Of a stretch of DNA of 64,000 bases, positions 1-8,059 are shown piece by piece; positions within the stretch are counted from its first letter, which is position 1; the number at the start of each line of letters is the position of its first letter. The translations under genes were made by a program, and so were the position numbers. A model generated the notes under the pieces. The model did no database searches and was not told the DNA's origin. It saw only the letters and a program-made list of their open reading frames with translations. Location: contig JBBCGR010000002.1 in assembly GCA_037201625.1 (NCBI GenBank), positions 248,001 through 312,000 of the forward strand, in the 5' to 3' direction. This stretch comes from JAMXLO01 sp037201625. Its GTDB lineage: Bacteria > Pseudomonadota > Alphaproteobacteria > Acetobacterales > Acetobacteraceae.

Positions 1-659
1 GCGGCAACGCAATGGAACGCGAGCTGAAGGCCAAGGGCGTCCCGATCGTTGCGCGTGAAACCTATGACATCAACGCCGCTGACCTCGTGCCGCCGGTCAT
101 CAAGGTGCGCGACGCCAAGCCCGACATCATCATCATCTATCCGTACCCGGCCGACGGTGGCCGCATCGTGCGGACCATGTACGAGATGAAGGTCGATGCC
201 TTCAAGATCGTCTCGCGCCAGGCGATGTTCGATGCGTTCCGCAAGATCTCCGGCGACACTTCCAACGGCGTGCTAATCAACAACACGGCCGACCTGGATC
301 GCCCGGACGTCCAGAAGTTCATGCAGACGCTGATCGAACAGCACGGCAAGCGCCCGCCGGCCTTCTACACGTTCGCTGCCTACGATGCGGCCAGGATCGT
401 CATGGAGGTGGCTGCGCAGCCCGAGGTGCAGGCGGCGCTGGCCAAGGACGACGTTCCCGCCGCCCGTGTCGCCGCCCGTAACGCCGTCGAGCGGATCGGC
501 AAGTTTGTCGGACTGCAAGGTCACACCGGAGCCAGCTATCAGTTCAGCGCCACGCGGCACCAGGGCCCGCCGGATAGCAACTGGTTCACCTGGCTCGAAC
601 TGCGCAACGGCGGCTTCGTCGACGCCGACCTCGCGAAGGTCAAGCCACCGACCAACTGA
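1..659 (+). CDS. ABC transporter substrate-binding protein, Liv type (5' truncated by window edge)
   Basis: The frame is open from the first bases of the window, so the in-frame ATG at 12 is probably internal and this is the C-terminal half of a periplasmic binding protein of the branched-chain amino acid (type I fold, LivJ/LivK-like) family. Visible features are the alternation of alpha/beta segments typical of Peripla_BP_6, for example DIIIIYPYPADGG and VLINNTADL, followed by a helix-rich end with FYTFAAYDAARIVMEV. It lies directly upstream of livHMGF on the same strand, which supports the assignment. The ligand cannot be told from sequence: such importers carry branched-chain amino acids, short amides, urea or aromatic acids. 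The signal peptide lies outside the window. Confidence 0.85.
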   Translation, partial: GNAMERELKAKGVPIVARETYDINAADLVPPVIKVRDAKPDIIIIYPYPADGGRIVRTMYEMKVDAFKIVSRQAMFDAFRKISGDTSNGVLINNTADLDRPDVQKFMQTLIEQHGKRPPAFYTFAAYDAARIVMEVAAQPEVQAALAKDDVPAARVAARNAVERIGKFVGLQGHTGASYQFSATRHQGPPDSNWFTWLELRNGGFVDADLAKVKPPTN

Positions 660-850
660 CATGAGGACCGGGGCATCGGCAGTGGAACAGCGACAGCGTT
701 CCGCGGCCGACCCCTCGGTATCCTGCGGCACGGAGGGCTGTCTGGCTGACGGCGGCCTTCTTTCGACCAGGTAAAAGGGCACTTCGACAGTCCAGGCAAG
801 AATGCAACGGCCCAGGTGGGGAGAGAAGTAATGCGAGAGTGGGTCAAGTC
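660..850 (+). other. Gap between the binding-protein gene and livH
   Basis: About 190 bases without a convincing long gene. It holds a Shine-Dalgarno-like GGGGAG at 818-823 and the seven-codon reading frame listed separately. I see no clear terminator or strong promoter. The gap probably allows reduced readthrough from the highly expressed binding protein into the permease genes, which is common in this operon type. Confidence 0.4.
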
Positions 851-854
851 ATGA
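831..854 (+). CDS. Possible seven-codon leader mini-ORF coupled to livH
   Basis: ATG at 831 opens a frame encoding MREWVKS and stops with TGA at 852-854, overlapping the ATGATG at 851-856 where livH starts. The GGGGAG at 818-823 is spaced 7 bases from this ATG, ideal for it, but is 27 bases from the livH ATG, which has no comparable site of its own. This suggests translational coupling. It could also be chance, since such a short frame carries no coding signal. Confidence 0.35.
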   Translation: MREWVKS

Positions 855-1732
855 TGGAAAAACTGCTCGTTCTCTGCCTGTCCGGACTTACCAATGGTAG
901 CGTCTACGGGCTGGTCGGCCTGTCGATCGCACTGATCTATGCCAGCACACGGGTTATCAATTTCGCCCAGGGCGACTTCGTCATGCTGGGCGCCATGATC
1001 ATCGCGTCCTTGCTGGAAAATCAGGTGCTGGGGCCCGTGCTTGCCATCCTGGCGGTGCTGGGGATCAGCGCAATCTCGGCGTTGCTGCTCGAAGCGCTGG
1101 CCTATTCGCCGCTGGTCAGGCGCACCGATCCGCTGAACCTGATGCTCGGGACGTTCGCCGGATCGGTCATCATCGGCGGCGTTGCCCTGCTGATCTGGGG
1201 ACCCAACCAGATCTACGTGCCGGGCGTGTTCTCCATGGAGCCGGTGCGGATCGGCGTGATAACCACCACGGCCCAGCAGATTTCCATCGTCGCGTCCTTC
1301 GTTGTTTCCCTGCTCGTCGCCTGGTGGATCCTCTACATGACGAACTTCGGACTCACCGTGCGAGCGACCGGCATCAATGCGAGCATCACCAGCTTGATGG
1401 GGATCCGCGCCAACCGCATCATCCGCTTCACCTTCATCTTCAGCGCCTGTGTCAGCGCCGCCTCGGGGGTGCTGGTGGGACCGCTGCTCGGAGGTCAGGT
1501 CTCAATGGGCCTTGGCCTGACCGTGAAAGGCTTCATGGCCGCGATCCTGGGCGGGTTGGGGAATCCGTTTGCTGCCGCAGCGGGCGGTCTCATGATCGGC
1601 GTCCTGGAGGCAATGGTCGGCGGCTATGGCAGCTCGCTCTACGCCGAACCCGTCATCTTCGCGCTCATTCTCATTGTCCTGCTGATCCGGCCCTATGGCC
1701 TGCTCGGCGAGTTCGAGGCGGTCCAGCGGTGA
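851..1732 (+). CDS. livH: Branched-chain amino acid type ABC permease (LivH-like)
   Basis: A 293-residue inner-membrane permease with about eight hydrophobic segments. The N-terminal motif NGSVYGLVGLSIALIYAS followed by RVINFAQGDFVMLGA is the classic LivH signature, and the family-typical GLGLTVKGFMAAILGGLGNP is near residue 230. It pairs with LivM to form the membrane channel. I chose ATG 851 (or 854) because a GTG start at 839 has no ribosome site and would add an atypical tetrapeptide. The stop overlaps the GTG start of livM by four bases (GTGA), so the two are translationally coupled. Confidence 0.88.
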   Translation: MMEKLLVLCLSGLTNGSVYGLVGLSIALIYASTRVINFAQGDFVMLGAMIIASLLENQVLGPVLAILAVLGISAISALLLEALAYSPLVRRTDPLNLMLGTFAGSVIIGGVALLIWGPNQIYVPGVFSMEPVRIGVITTTAQQISIVASFVVSLLVAWWILYMTNFGLTVRATGINASITSLMGIRANRIIRFTFIFSACVSAASGVLVGPLLGGQVSMGLGLTVKGFMAAILGGLGNPFAAAAGGLMIGVLEAMVGGYGSSLYAEPVIFALILIVLLIRPYGLLGEFEAVQR

Positions 1733-2727
1733 AACAGGATACTCTTCTCCGCCAGGTACTCCCGTCCCTGGTCCTGCTGGCCATCGCATTGGCGGCACCC
1801 AGCTTCACCAGCAGCGGCTTCGCATTGCGCATCGGCATGCTGGTGTTCGTCTACGCCATCCTGGGATTCGGCTTCAACCTCCTGGTCGGGCTCGCCGGCC
1901 AACTCTCGTTGGGTCAGCAGGGATTTTTCGCGATCGGCGGCTATGCCGTCGTGCTGCTGCAGACCAATACCGGACTGCCGCTGCTGGCGGCGATGCCGAT
2001 CGCCCTGGTGATCTGCGGCCTGACAGCGGCCCTGGTCGGCGCCACGCTGATGCGGCTGCGCAGCCATTACCTTGCGATGGCGACGCTGATGTTCGGTCTG
2101 ATCGTGCAAGGAATGGCGCTTCGCCTGTTCGATCTGACGAACGGCAGCGCCGGGCTGCGGATGCCCATTCCAAACTTCGCGGGCTGGCAGCCGACCCGTA
2201 TCGAAACCTACTACGTGGTGATCGCGATCACGGTGGTCGCGTTTCTCGTCCACGCCTTCGTGGTATCGACATTCGCCGGTCGTGCGTTTCGCGCGATGCG
2301 CGTGGACGAGGTCGCCGCACAATCCACGGGTATCGATGTTTCGGCCTACAAGCTGAAGCTGTTCATCCTGGCCGCGATCTTCGCCGGACTGGCCGGCTGC
2401 ACCAGTGCCATCGTTACGCGCCAGGTCGATCCGACCTATTCCGACGTCGCCATCGTGATCAGCATGCTGACCCTCGGCGTGGTGGGCGGCCTGCGCAGTT
2501 GGTACGGCCCGGTGATCGGGGCCACCGTCGTCACCATCGTTCCCCAGTTCATCAGCACGCTGCAGGCCCTGCAGCCGTTGCTCTACGGGTTGGGCCTGCT
2601 CGCGGTGCTGATCTTCCTGCCACGAGGGCTGGCTGGCGTGATCGACAGCGGGATCGTCTACCTGACCACCAGGCGCAAGACGATGCCGCTCGGCGACAAG
2701 GTTGCGGCCAATCGAGGTGCGCGATGA
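1729..2727 (+). CDS. livM: Branched-chain amino acid type ABC permease (LivM-like)
   Basis: A 332-residue multi-span permease of the LivM family. The segment YAILGFGFNLLVGLAGQLSL then QQGFFAIGGYA is diagnostic; the cytoplasmic loop containing GRAFRAMRVDEVAAQSTGID, which contacts the ATPase, lies in the middle, and LGVVGGLRSWYGPVIGA near the end matches the family. The GTG at 1729 is the first suitable start, overlapping the livH stop. The same frame is open far upstream, but that part is antisense-like noise over livH. Its stop overlaps the livG start as ATGA. Confidence 0.88.
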   Translation: MKQDTLLRQVLPSLVLLAIALAAPSFTSSGFALRIGMLVFVYAILGFGFNLLVGLAGQLSLGQQGFFAIGGYAVVLLQTNTGLPLLAAMPIALVICGLTAALVGATLMRLRSHYLAMATLMFGLIVQGMALRLFDLTNGSAGLRMPIPNFAGWQPTRIETYYVVIAITVVAFLVHAFVVSTFAGRAFRAMRVDEVAAQSTGIDVSAYKLKLFILAAIFAGLAGCTSAIVTRQVDPTYSDVAIVISMLTLGVVGGLRSWYGPVIGATVVTIVPQFISTLQALQPLLYGLGLLAVLIFLPRGLAGVIDSGIVYLTTRRKTMPLGDKVAANRGAR

Positions 2728-3521
2728 TGCTGGCAGACCATAGCTCCACCGAGCCGCTGTTCGTTGCCCAGCAGGTCACCCGATCCTTCGGCGGATTGCG
2801 GGCGGTCGCCGATGTCTCGTTCGAGGTTCGGCATGGCGACGTGTTCGGCGTGATCGGACCGAACGGTGCCGGCAAGTCCACCCTGTTCAACCTCATCACA
2901 GGTCTCACGCCGCTGACGTCCGGCAGCATCGCCTTCAAGTCGCGCACCATAGACCGCGTACCGGCGCATCGCCGCGTGGCCATCGGCATGGCTCGCACAT
3001 TCCAGATCGTCCGGGTGATCGGCGACCTTTCGGTTGTCGAGAACGTCATGCTCGGTGCCCATACCGAGGTCACTGGCAGCCTGTTGCTAGCCATCCCGTT
3101 GTTCTGGAAGGTCCTACAGCGCGACCGCGCGCTTCGTGCCAGCGCGCTGGCAGCGTTGGAGTTCGTCGGCCTGGCGAGCCACGCCGACCGCATGGCGAGC
3201 CACCTGCCCCACGGCCAGCAGCGCCTGGTGGAGGTCGCCCGCGCGATCATCAGCAAGCCGGATATGCTGTTGCTCGATGAACCGGCGGCCGGGCTGAACG
3301 CACTGGAGACCGAGCATCTGCTCAGATTGCTGGGCGATCTCAACCGGGATGGACTGACGATCGCGATCGTCGAACACGACATGAAGTTCATCATGGCGCT
3401 CTGCAACCGGCTGATCGTCCTCGATCACGGCGTGAAGATTGCCGATGGCAGCCCGGCCGAGGTCCGTGCGGATCCGGCGGTGATCGAGGCATATCTGGGA
3501 CATAGGCACGCACATGCTTGA
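2724..3521 (+). CDS. livG: Branched-chain amino acid type ABC ATPase (LivG-like)
   Basis: A 265-residue ATPase of the LivG class. The Walker A motif GPNGAGKST is near residue 52. The ABC signature is the LivG-type variant LPHGQQRLVEVARAI rather than LSGGQ, and Walker B with the following segment reads MLLLDEPAAGLN. The switch histidine is in IVEHDMKFIM. The C-terminus has the LivG-specific tail ending in IEAYLGHRHAHA. It starts with ATGATG inside the livM stop and overlaps livF by eight bases. It acts as a heterodimer with LivF on the cytoplasmic face. Confidence 0.88.
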   Translation: MMLADHSSTEPLFVAQQVTRSFGGLRAVADVSFEVRHGDVFGVIGPNGAGKSTLFNLITGLTPLTSGSIAFKSRTIDRVPAHRRVAIGMARTFQIVRVIGDLSVVENVMLGAHTEVTGSLLLAIPLFWKVLQRDRALRASALAALEFVGLASHADRMASHLPHGQQRLVEVARAIISKPDMLLLDEPAAGLNALETEHLLRLLGDLNRDGLTIAIVEHDMKFIMALCNRLIVLDHGVKIADGSPAEVRADPAVIEAYLGHRHAHA

Positions 3522-4233
3522 CATCAGGGCCCTGCGATCCGGCTATGGAATGATCGAGGTCTTGCACGGCGTAAGCCTGTCGATCGAGCGGGGACAGGTC
3601 GCTGCGGTCATCGGCGCGAACGGCGCCGGCAAATCGACGCTGATCAACACCGTCTCCCGGCTGTTGCCGATCAGGGGCGGCGAGATCAAGTTCCGCGACA
3701 AATCGCTGGCCGCGCAGTCGGCCGCCGATGTGGTGAAATCGGGCATCGTGCAGGTACCGGAAGGACGCCGGCTGTTCGGTCCTTTGACGGTCCGGGAGAA
3801 CCTGGTGCTGGGCTTTCAAAGGCTCCGGCGCCAGGAACCCAAGCGGTTCGATGAGCGGCTGGCATTCGTCTATGAGTTGTTTCCGCGGGTCTATGAACGC
3901 CGCGATCAGCGTGCAGTCACTCTGAGTGGTGGCGAACAGCAGATGGTGGCGATTGGGCGCGCACTCATGGCAGCGCCGGAACTGCTGTTGCTGGATGAGC
4001 CGTCGCTGGGGCTGGCGCCTCTGATCATCGACCGGATCTTCGATGTGCTGGGACGGCTGAAGGAGCAGGGTCTCACCATGCTGCTGGTGGAGCAGCGGGC
4101 GGAGGCGGCGCTGGAACTGGCTGACCAGGTCTATGTGCTATCAGTCGGACGCGTGGTCATGAACGGACCGCCCGAGGTGCTGCGGCAGGACCGTTCACTG
4201 GAGCAGGCCTATCTGGGCGGCGTGGCCGATTGA
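3514..4233 (+). CDS. livF: Branched-chain amino acid type ABC ATPase (LivF-like)
   Basis: A 239-residue ATPase with Walker A GANGAGKST near residue 36, signature LSGGEQQMVAIGRAL near 137 and Walker B LLLLDEPSLGLAP. The short LivF-type end EQAYLGG is present. It overlaps livG and closes the operon. The downstream interval is convergent with an SDR gene and carries a hairpin-forming repeat. Together with livHMG and the binding protein it forms a complete importer; the substrate is not determinable here. Confidence 0.88.
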   Translation: MLDIRALRSGYGMIEVLHGVSLSIERGQVAAVIGANGAGKSTLINTVSRLLPIRGGEIKFRDKSLAAQSAADVVKSGIVQVPEGRRLFGPLTVRENLVLGFQRLRRQEPKRFDERLAFVYELFPRVYERRDQRAVTLSGGEQQMVAIGRALMAAPELLLLDEPSLGLAPLIIDRIFDVLGRLKEQGLTMLLVEQRAEAALELADQVYVLSVGRVVMNGPPEVLRQDRSLEQAYLGGVAD

Positions 4234-4239
4234 CCGAAG

Positions 4240-4328
4240 CGCACCGATCATCGGCGCCCCACTGTCGTCGTTGCGAAGCGGAAGCCAAGGTGGGGTGGCG
4301 CCCGGGTTCCCGCTTGCGCGGAAATGAC
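4240..4328. repeat. Hairpin-forming intergenic repeat-like block after livF
   Basis: Between the convergent livF and SDR genes a block contains several nested dyads. GGCGCCCCAC is partly complementary to GTGGGGTGGCGCC, and TTCCCGC (4307-4313) pairs with GCGGAAA (4318-4324) across TTGC with one mismatch. The wording 'ttcccgcttgcgcggaaatgac' resembles short intergenic repeats common in alphaproteobacteria. It may act as a bidirectional terminator. I cannot test its copy number from one window. Confidence 0.4.
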
Positions 4329-4420
4329 ACTTTCAAAACTTGCAGATAGCGCCCGAGACCGCGCAGTCACCTGACGACACGGAATTATCTCTGGATAGAC
4401 AGCGGCTCCTACGGTCCGTG

Positions 4421-5230
4421 CTAACGGACCAGGCCGCCGTCGACCGGAAGCGTCACTCCGGTCACATAGTCGGACAGATCGGTTGCCAGGAACTCGATAA
4501 CCCGAGCGCAGTCTTCCACCGTGCCCAGTCGGCGCAGTGCGATGCGTGCACTGGGATCGGCATTGCTGCCAGGATTGTTGAGGTCGAGATTACGCATGAT
4601 CCGGCCCGTCGAGATGGTTCCCGGGGCAATGCAGTTGGCAGTGATGCCGTAGGGGCCGAGGTCCTGTGCGAGGAACCGCGTATAGTGCGCAATCGCGGCC
4701 TTCGCGACGCCGTAATGCGCGTAGCCGCCGTCCGCGGAAGGGTGCGTGCCGGCGATCGAACCGACCGTGATGATCTTGCCGTATCGTTGTTCCTTCATCA
4801 CCGGTGCAACGGCGCCGCAGCAATGGACAGTGCCGTACAGGTTGATGTCGACGACGTGGCGCAACAGCACTTGATCCAGCGTGCTGGCCTTCGTCTCGCC
4901 GTGCCGGCCGCGGCCTCCGCCGGCATTGGCGACCAGGATGTCGACGCGTCCCCATGCCTTGGTGATCTGTGCGACCATCGCTTCCACGGCACCCTGATCG
5001 GCCACATCCAGTTCGATGCCAAGTGCCGTGCCGCCCGCCGCCTCGATCTCCGCAACCGTGCCATCGCCGGTCATGTCGCGGCGTTCGACCTCGAACTCCT
5101 GGTAGGACTTCAGGTCGAGGTCGCTGATGGCGACTTTTGCGCCCAGTGCCGCAAGCCGGTGCGCATAGGCCCGGCCTAGACCACGGCCCGCGCCCGTGAC
5201 GATAGCGACCCTGCCATCGAGCTTTCCCAT
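4421..5230 (-). CDS. SDR family NAD(P)-dependent oxidoreductase
   Basis: A 269-residue short-chain dehydrogenase/reductase. The cofactor motif TGAGRGLG is at residues 13-20, an acidic residue follows beta-2 (ISDLDL), which suggests NAD preference, and NAG is in ILVANAGGG. The catalytic Ser is in TVGSIAG and the Tyr-Lys pair in YGVAK. The C-terminus DYVTGVTLPVDGGLVR is classical. The ATG at 5230 has GGAG nine bases upstream. It is the last gene of a minus-strand operon after the MBL hydrolase (28-base gap), so its substrate may be an alcohol or hydroxy acid produced by lactone opening. That link is inference. Confidence 0.85.
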   Translation of the reverse strand: MGKLDGRVAIVTGAGRGLGRAYAHRLAALGAKVAISDLDLKSYQEFEVERRDMTGDGTVAEIEAAGGTALGIELDVADQGAVEAMVAQITKAWGRVDILVANAGGGRGRHGETKASTLDQVLLRHVVDINLYGTVHCCGAVAPVMKEQRYGKIITVGSIAGTHPSADGGYAHYGVAKAAIAHYTRFLAQDLGPYGITANCIAPGTISTGRIMRNLDLNNPGSNADPSARIALRRLGTVEDCARVIEFLATDLSDYVTGVTLPVDGGLVR

Positions 5231-5258
5231 CCTGCTGTGCTCCGTGCTCGATGAACGG

Positions 5259-6053
5259 CTAGATGGGATCTGTATCCAGCCGCACGACGCCGGTCAGGCC
5301 GGAGCGTATGGCGGGATAGCGGGTCTCCACCAACGGATCATGGCCCGGCACGACATGGGCGGGTGATTCAGCCAGTTCGTGCATGATCCGGTAGCCTTCC
5401 AGCGTGTCGCCGACATTGTAGGTAGCCGGGAAGACCCGCCGCTCCATGAAGTTGGCATAGTAGTGCGCGGCGTCCGAGGCGAGCACCATCCAGCCGCGCC
5501 GCGTGTGGACCCGCACGCATTGCAGCCCCTTCGAGTGTCCCCCGATCAGATGCAGGCTGAGGCCGGGCGCCAGTTCCGCCATGCCGTCATGGAAGATCGC
5601 CCGCCCCTGGTAGATCCGCCCCACCATCGCCTGCACGTCGGCGACGTCGAACGGCGCCTGCAAGGTGCGATGGCACATGCATCGGCCGGTGCAATAGGCC
5701 ATCTCCGTGTCCTGAACGTGGTAGACGGCTTCAGGGAACATGCTGTGGTTGCCGGCATGGTCCCAATGCATGTGGCTGAGGATCACGTCCCTGACCTCGG
5801 CGCTCTCGATGCCGATCGCCCTCAGCCCCGCGTCCACCGGACGGTCGAGGATGCGACCGCGCGCCGAAGCGGCCGTTTCATCAAAGCCGGTGTCGACGAC
5901 GAAGACGCGTCCGCTCCCCCGGATCGCCCACACGTAGAAGTACATTGGCATCGGCACGTTATGCGGATCGCCGCCGAGGAAGTTGTCCCGGCTCATGCGC
6001 CCTTCGTCGCGGGCATACAGGATCGAATAGACTTCGTATTCTGGCAGTGACAC
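5259..6053 (-). CDS. MBL-fold N-acyl homoserine lactonase-like hydrolase
   Basis: A 264-residue metallo-beta-lactamase-fold protein. The metal motif HMHWDH is at residues 94-99, with further ligands in IGGHS, in ASDAAHYY (Asp) and in VVPGHDPL (His). The pattern, including a hydrolase-family N-terminus with VVDTGFDE, matches the AttM/AhlD-type lactonase group. It starts with GTG at 6053 behind GAGGA. A quorum-quenching role is possible, but many members of this group cleave other lactones, and the neighbouring SDR favours a catabolic lactonase. Cysteine pairs around residue 120 (YCTGRCMC) are unusual for the family and may bind an extra metal or form a redox pair. Confidence 0.75.
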   Translation of the reverse strand: MSLPEYEVYSILYARDEGRMSRDNFLGGDPHNVPMPMYFYVWAIRGSGRVFVVDTGFDETAASARGRILDRPVDAGLRAIGIESAEVRDVILSHMHWDHAGNHSMFPEAVYHVQDTEMAYCTGRCMCHRTLQAPFDVADVQAMVGRIYQGRAIFHDGMAELAPGLSLHLIGGHSKGLQCVRVHTRRGWMVLASDAAHYYANFMERRVFPATYNVGDTLEGYRIMHELAESPAHVVPGHDPLVETRYPAIRSGLTGVVRLDTDPI

Positions 6054-6109
6054 GAATGCTGTCCTCGGGTGTCGTCGATCGGTCGGCCGGGCCGGCGTGT
6101 TCGATTGTT

Positions 6110-7699
6110 TCAGGCGATCTGCATTGCGGTTTCGAAGCGCCTGCTGGCCTCGAACGCATCGCCGTAACGGCGTGCGCCTGCCAGCAGGAAGGCGCAGGTG
6201 AGCAGCAGGCGGTCGCGGTGCGGGCTCTGGTTGGTGGCATAGTCCTGCAACAGACCGCCCGGGATCTCCTGGTTGTGCGGGTCGTTGCCCAGCCGGGCGG
6301 AGAGCAGTGCGAGATGCCGCACGAGGTCGCCGCGGTCCCCGCCGCTGGCGAGATACGCCTTGGTCCAGCCGGCACTGCCGTCGGTGTCGCAGGCCAGCAC
6401 CGAGGCCTCCAGCCGCTCCAGCATCTGGGCCGCACTCAGCCGGTCCGCACCGGCCGCCGCCGCGATCTCATGCGGCTGGCATTCGCCGATCCCGTTCTGG
6501 CTCCACGCCGTCCGGTTGACGAACGCCGCCCCCACATACAGCAGCTTCAGCCGGTGCGGATGTTCGAAGTTGTCGTAGAACCAGCCGAGCGTGTTGCAGT
6601 ATTCGTAGCAGTGCTGGGGATGGCCGAAATTGTTCGGGTGCCGCGTCTGCAGGATGATCTGAGCCGCCGCCAGTTGCAGCACGTCGATGATCCGCCGCGG
6701 CGACCGCCCGGCCAGCAGCAACTCGCTGATCGTACGGATATAGGCAGGCTCGTGCTGATACAGCAGCGCGTCGAGCAGCGTTGCGGTCTCCGCCTCGCTC
6801 AGCGGCTGGGTGTTGCCGAGCAGCGCCCGCTCGCGCTCGGTCGTGCCGCGATAGGGGATGGCGGAGACGGTCTGTCCCTCGAGGAAGATGGTGACGACGT
6901 TGCAGGCCATCTCGTAGGTGGAATACCAGCGCGGCCCGACGGCGATGTCGAGCGCACCGGCATAGATGACGTCGTGGGCATTGTCCCAGCCGATGGCGTT
7001 GCCGACCTCCACCGTGGCGCGGGCGCGATAGGCCTTGTGGCCGGTCGTGTAGGAGCGGTTGAACAGCAGGCGGTCCTGCACGTCGATCATGCCGGCGAAC
7101 ACCAGTTCGGCGAGCACGTCCCTGCGATGCGGCTTCTCCTCCATCAGGCCGAGAAAGACGCGATAGGCGTCGAGCACCTGGCCGCGCTCGACCAGGGTGA
7201 GCCAATGGCCGAGACGGGTGGCGAGCGGAGCGCTGTCGCGCAGCGGCTCCTGGTCCTGCCAGTAGATGGCGGGCTGCGGCGGGGTCTCGGGCATCTGGTA
7301 GTCGCGGGGCGCGTAATGACCGGGCGCCTTGAGGATCTTCTGGTTCCAGATGTCGAGGGCCGATGGGATGTACCAGATGGTCTGCGCCATCGGCAGGGCG
7401 GCGAGCGGACCCGGCAGGATATTGGCGAGATGCAGGCTGGCGCGCGCGCTCAGCAGGCAATGGTCGTTGTTGACGAAGTTGGGGACGCCGTCGTCGATGC
7501 GCTGGTGGTAGGGGACATGGGTGTAGGGCGCGTGGATGTGCACCGCGCGGGCCATGATCTCAGGCATCGGGCGGCCGGCGCGCAGCAGGCCGTAATACGC
7601 CTCGCTCGCACCCGCCTGGTCGCGCGACAGAATGCGGTCCCCAAGACGGTCATACAGCGCCGATACCTCAGACCCCATCTCGCTCTTCGACAACGACAT
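6110..7699 (-). CDS. Large His-rich protein of unrecognised family
   Basis: A 529-residue protein that I cannot place confidently. It looks cytoplasmic and mostly alpha-helical, with no signal peptide. It is rich in histidines in short clusters: HIHAPYTHVPYHQ near residue 50, GWDNAHD in the middle, and RHPNNFGHPQHCYEYC and FEHPHRLKLL in the second half. Such clusters suggest a metal or haem-free oxygenase site; a remote relation to questin-oxidase-like proteins is possible but unproven. I chose ATG 7699 because GGAGGG lies 8-13 bases upstream; the frame is open to 7924, but that extension is Arg/Pro-rich and lacks a ribosome site. It is the first gene of an operon with the lactonase-like and SDR genes. 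Confidence 0.7.
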   Translation of the reverse strand: MSLSKSEMGSEVSALYDRLGDRILSRDQAGASEAYYGLLRAGRPMPEIMARAVHIHAPYTHVPYHQRIDDGVPNFVNNDHCLLSARASLHLANILPGPLAALPMAQTIWYIPSALDIWNQKILKAPGHYAPRDYQMPETPPQPAIYWQDQEPLRDSAPLATRLGHWLTLVERGQVLDAYRVFLGLMEEKPHRRDVLAELVFAGMIDVQDRLLFNRSYTTGHKAYRARATVEVGNAIGWDNAHDVIYAGALDIAVGPRWYSTYEMACNVVTIFLEGQTVSAIPYRGTTERERALLGNTQPLSEAETATLLDALLYQHEPAYIRTISELLLAGRSPRRIIDVLQLAAAQIILQTRHPNNFGHPQHCYEYCNTLGWFYDNFEHPHRLKLLYVGAAFVNRTAWSQNGIGECQPHEIAAAAGADRLSAAQMLERLEASVLACDTDGSAGWTKAYLASGGDRGDLVRHLALLSARLGNDPHNQEIPGGLLQDYATNQSPHRDRLLLTCAFLLAGARRYGDAFEASRRFETAMQIA

Positions 7700-7877
7700 T
7701 CCCTCACCCTCCGTCGGCGCGTCATGATCCAATAGTGAAGCGACGCTTTCCATATCAAGCGCCAGCAGCGCCGGCGTTGTCAAGGGCGACGCGCGCCGCA
7801 TCGCTGGAGGGCAGCGCGGTACGCCTCTCACGCGAACGGCTGGATCACAGGGGGGAACCGCGTTGATGGCACGCGTC

Positions 7878-7898
7878 TGACATCGGCTACGGATGTCA
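7878..7898. promoter_or_regulatory. 21-bp dyad, possible operator
   Basis: TGACATC and GATGTCA form a perfect 7-base inverted repeat around a 7-base spacer (ggctacg). Spacing and size fit a dimeric helix-turn-helix repressor site such as GntR or TetR types. It lies about 180 bases upstream of the ATG at 7699. No dedicated small regulator is adjacent, so the binder is unknown. Confidence 0.4.
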
Positions 7899-7924
7899 CT
7901 CGCTGCACTGCCCGCCCCGGGCAA

Positions 7925-7942
7925 TGATGGAACGTCCCATCA
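7925..7942. promoter_or_regulatory. 18-bp dyad, possible operator or hairpin
   Basis: TGATGG and CCATCA form a perfect 6-base inverted repeat around aacgtc. It is 27 bases from the previous dyad. As RNA it could form only a short stem, so a DNA site is at least as likely as a terminator. Confidence 0.3.
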
Positions 7943-8059
7943 ATTGGGCATTTCCGGCAGTCGGCAAAAGACGGGCGGTCAGCCCGTGCAGGCGACCGCT
8001 ACAAGTTCCGCAGGTGCCTCGCGCAGTGCCATTCACCGCGCGATCCGGCGACGCTCACA

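Larger units (their letters stand above)
7700..8059. other. Noncoding interval upstream of the lactonase operon
   Basis: About 360 bases between the end of the large regulator and the start of the unknown gene, both on the minus strand. No gene is supported. It contains two clear dyads (listed separately) at 7878-7898 and 7925-7942. These may be operators of the operon that starts at 7699 or may help terminate the regulator transcript. Confidence 0.45.

Noticed and set aside
5945..7735. A 596-codon plus-strand frame opposite the His-rich unknown gene
   Set aside because: It has low-complexity Arg/Ala/Val composition and no ribosome site, while the minus-strand frame has a strong GGAGGG, consistent operon spacing and a protein-like composition.
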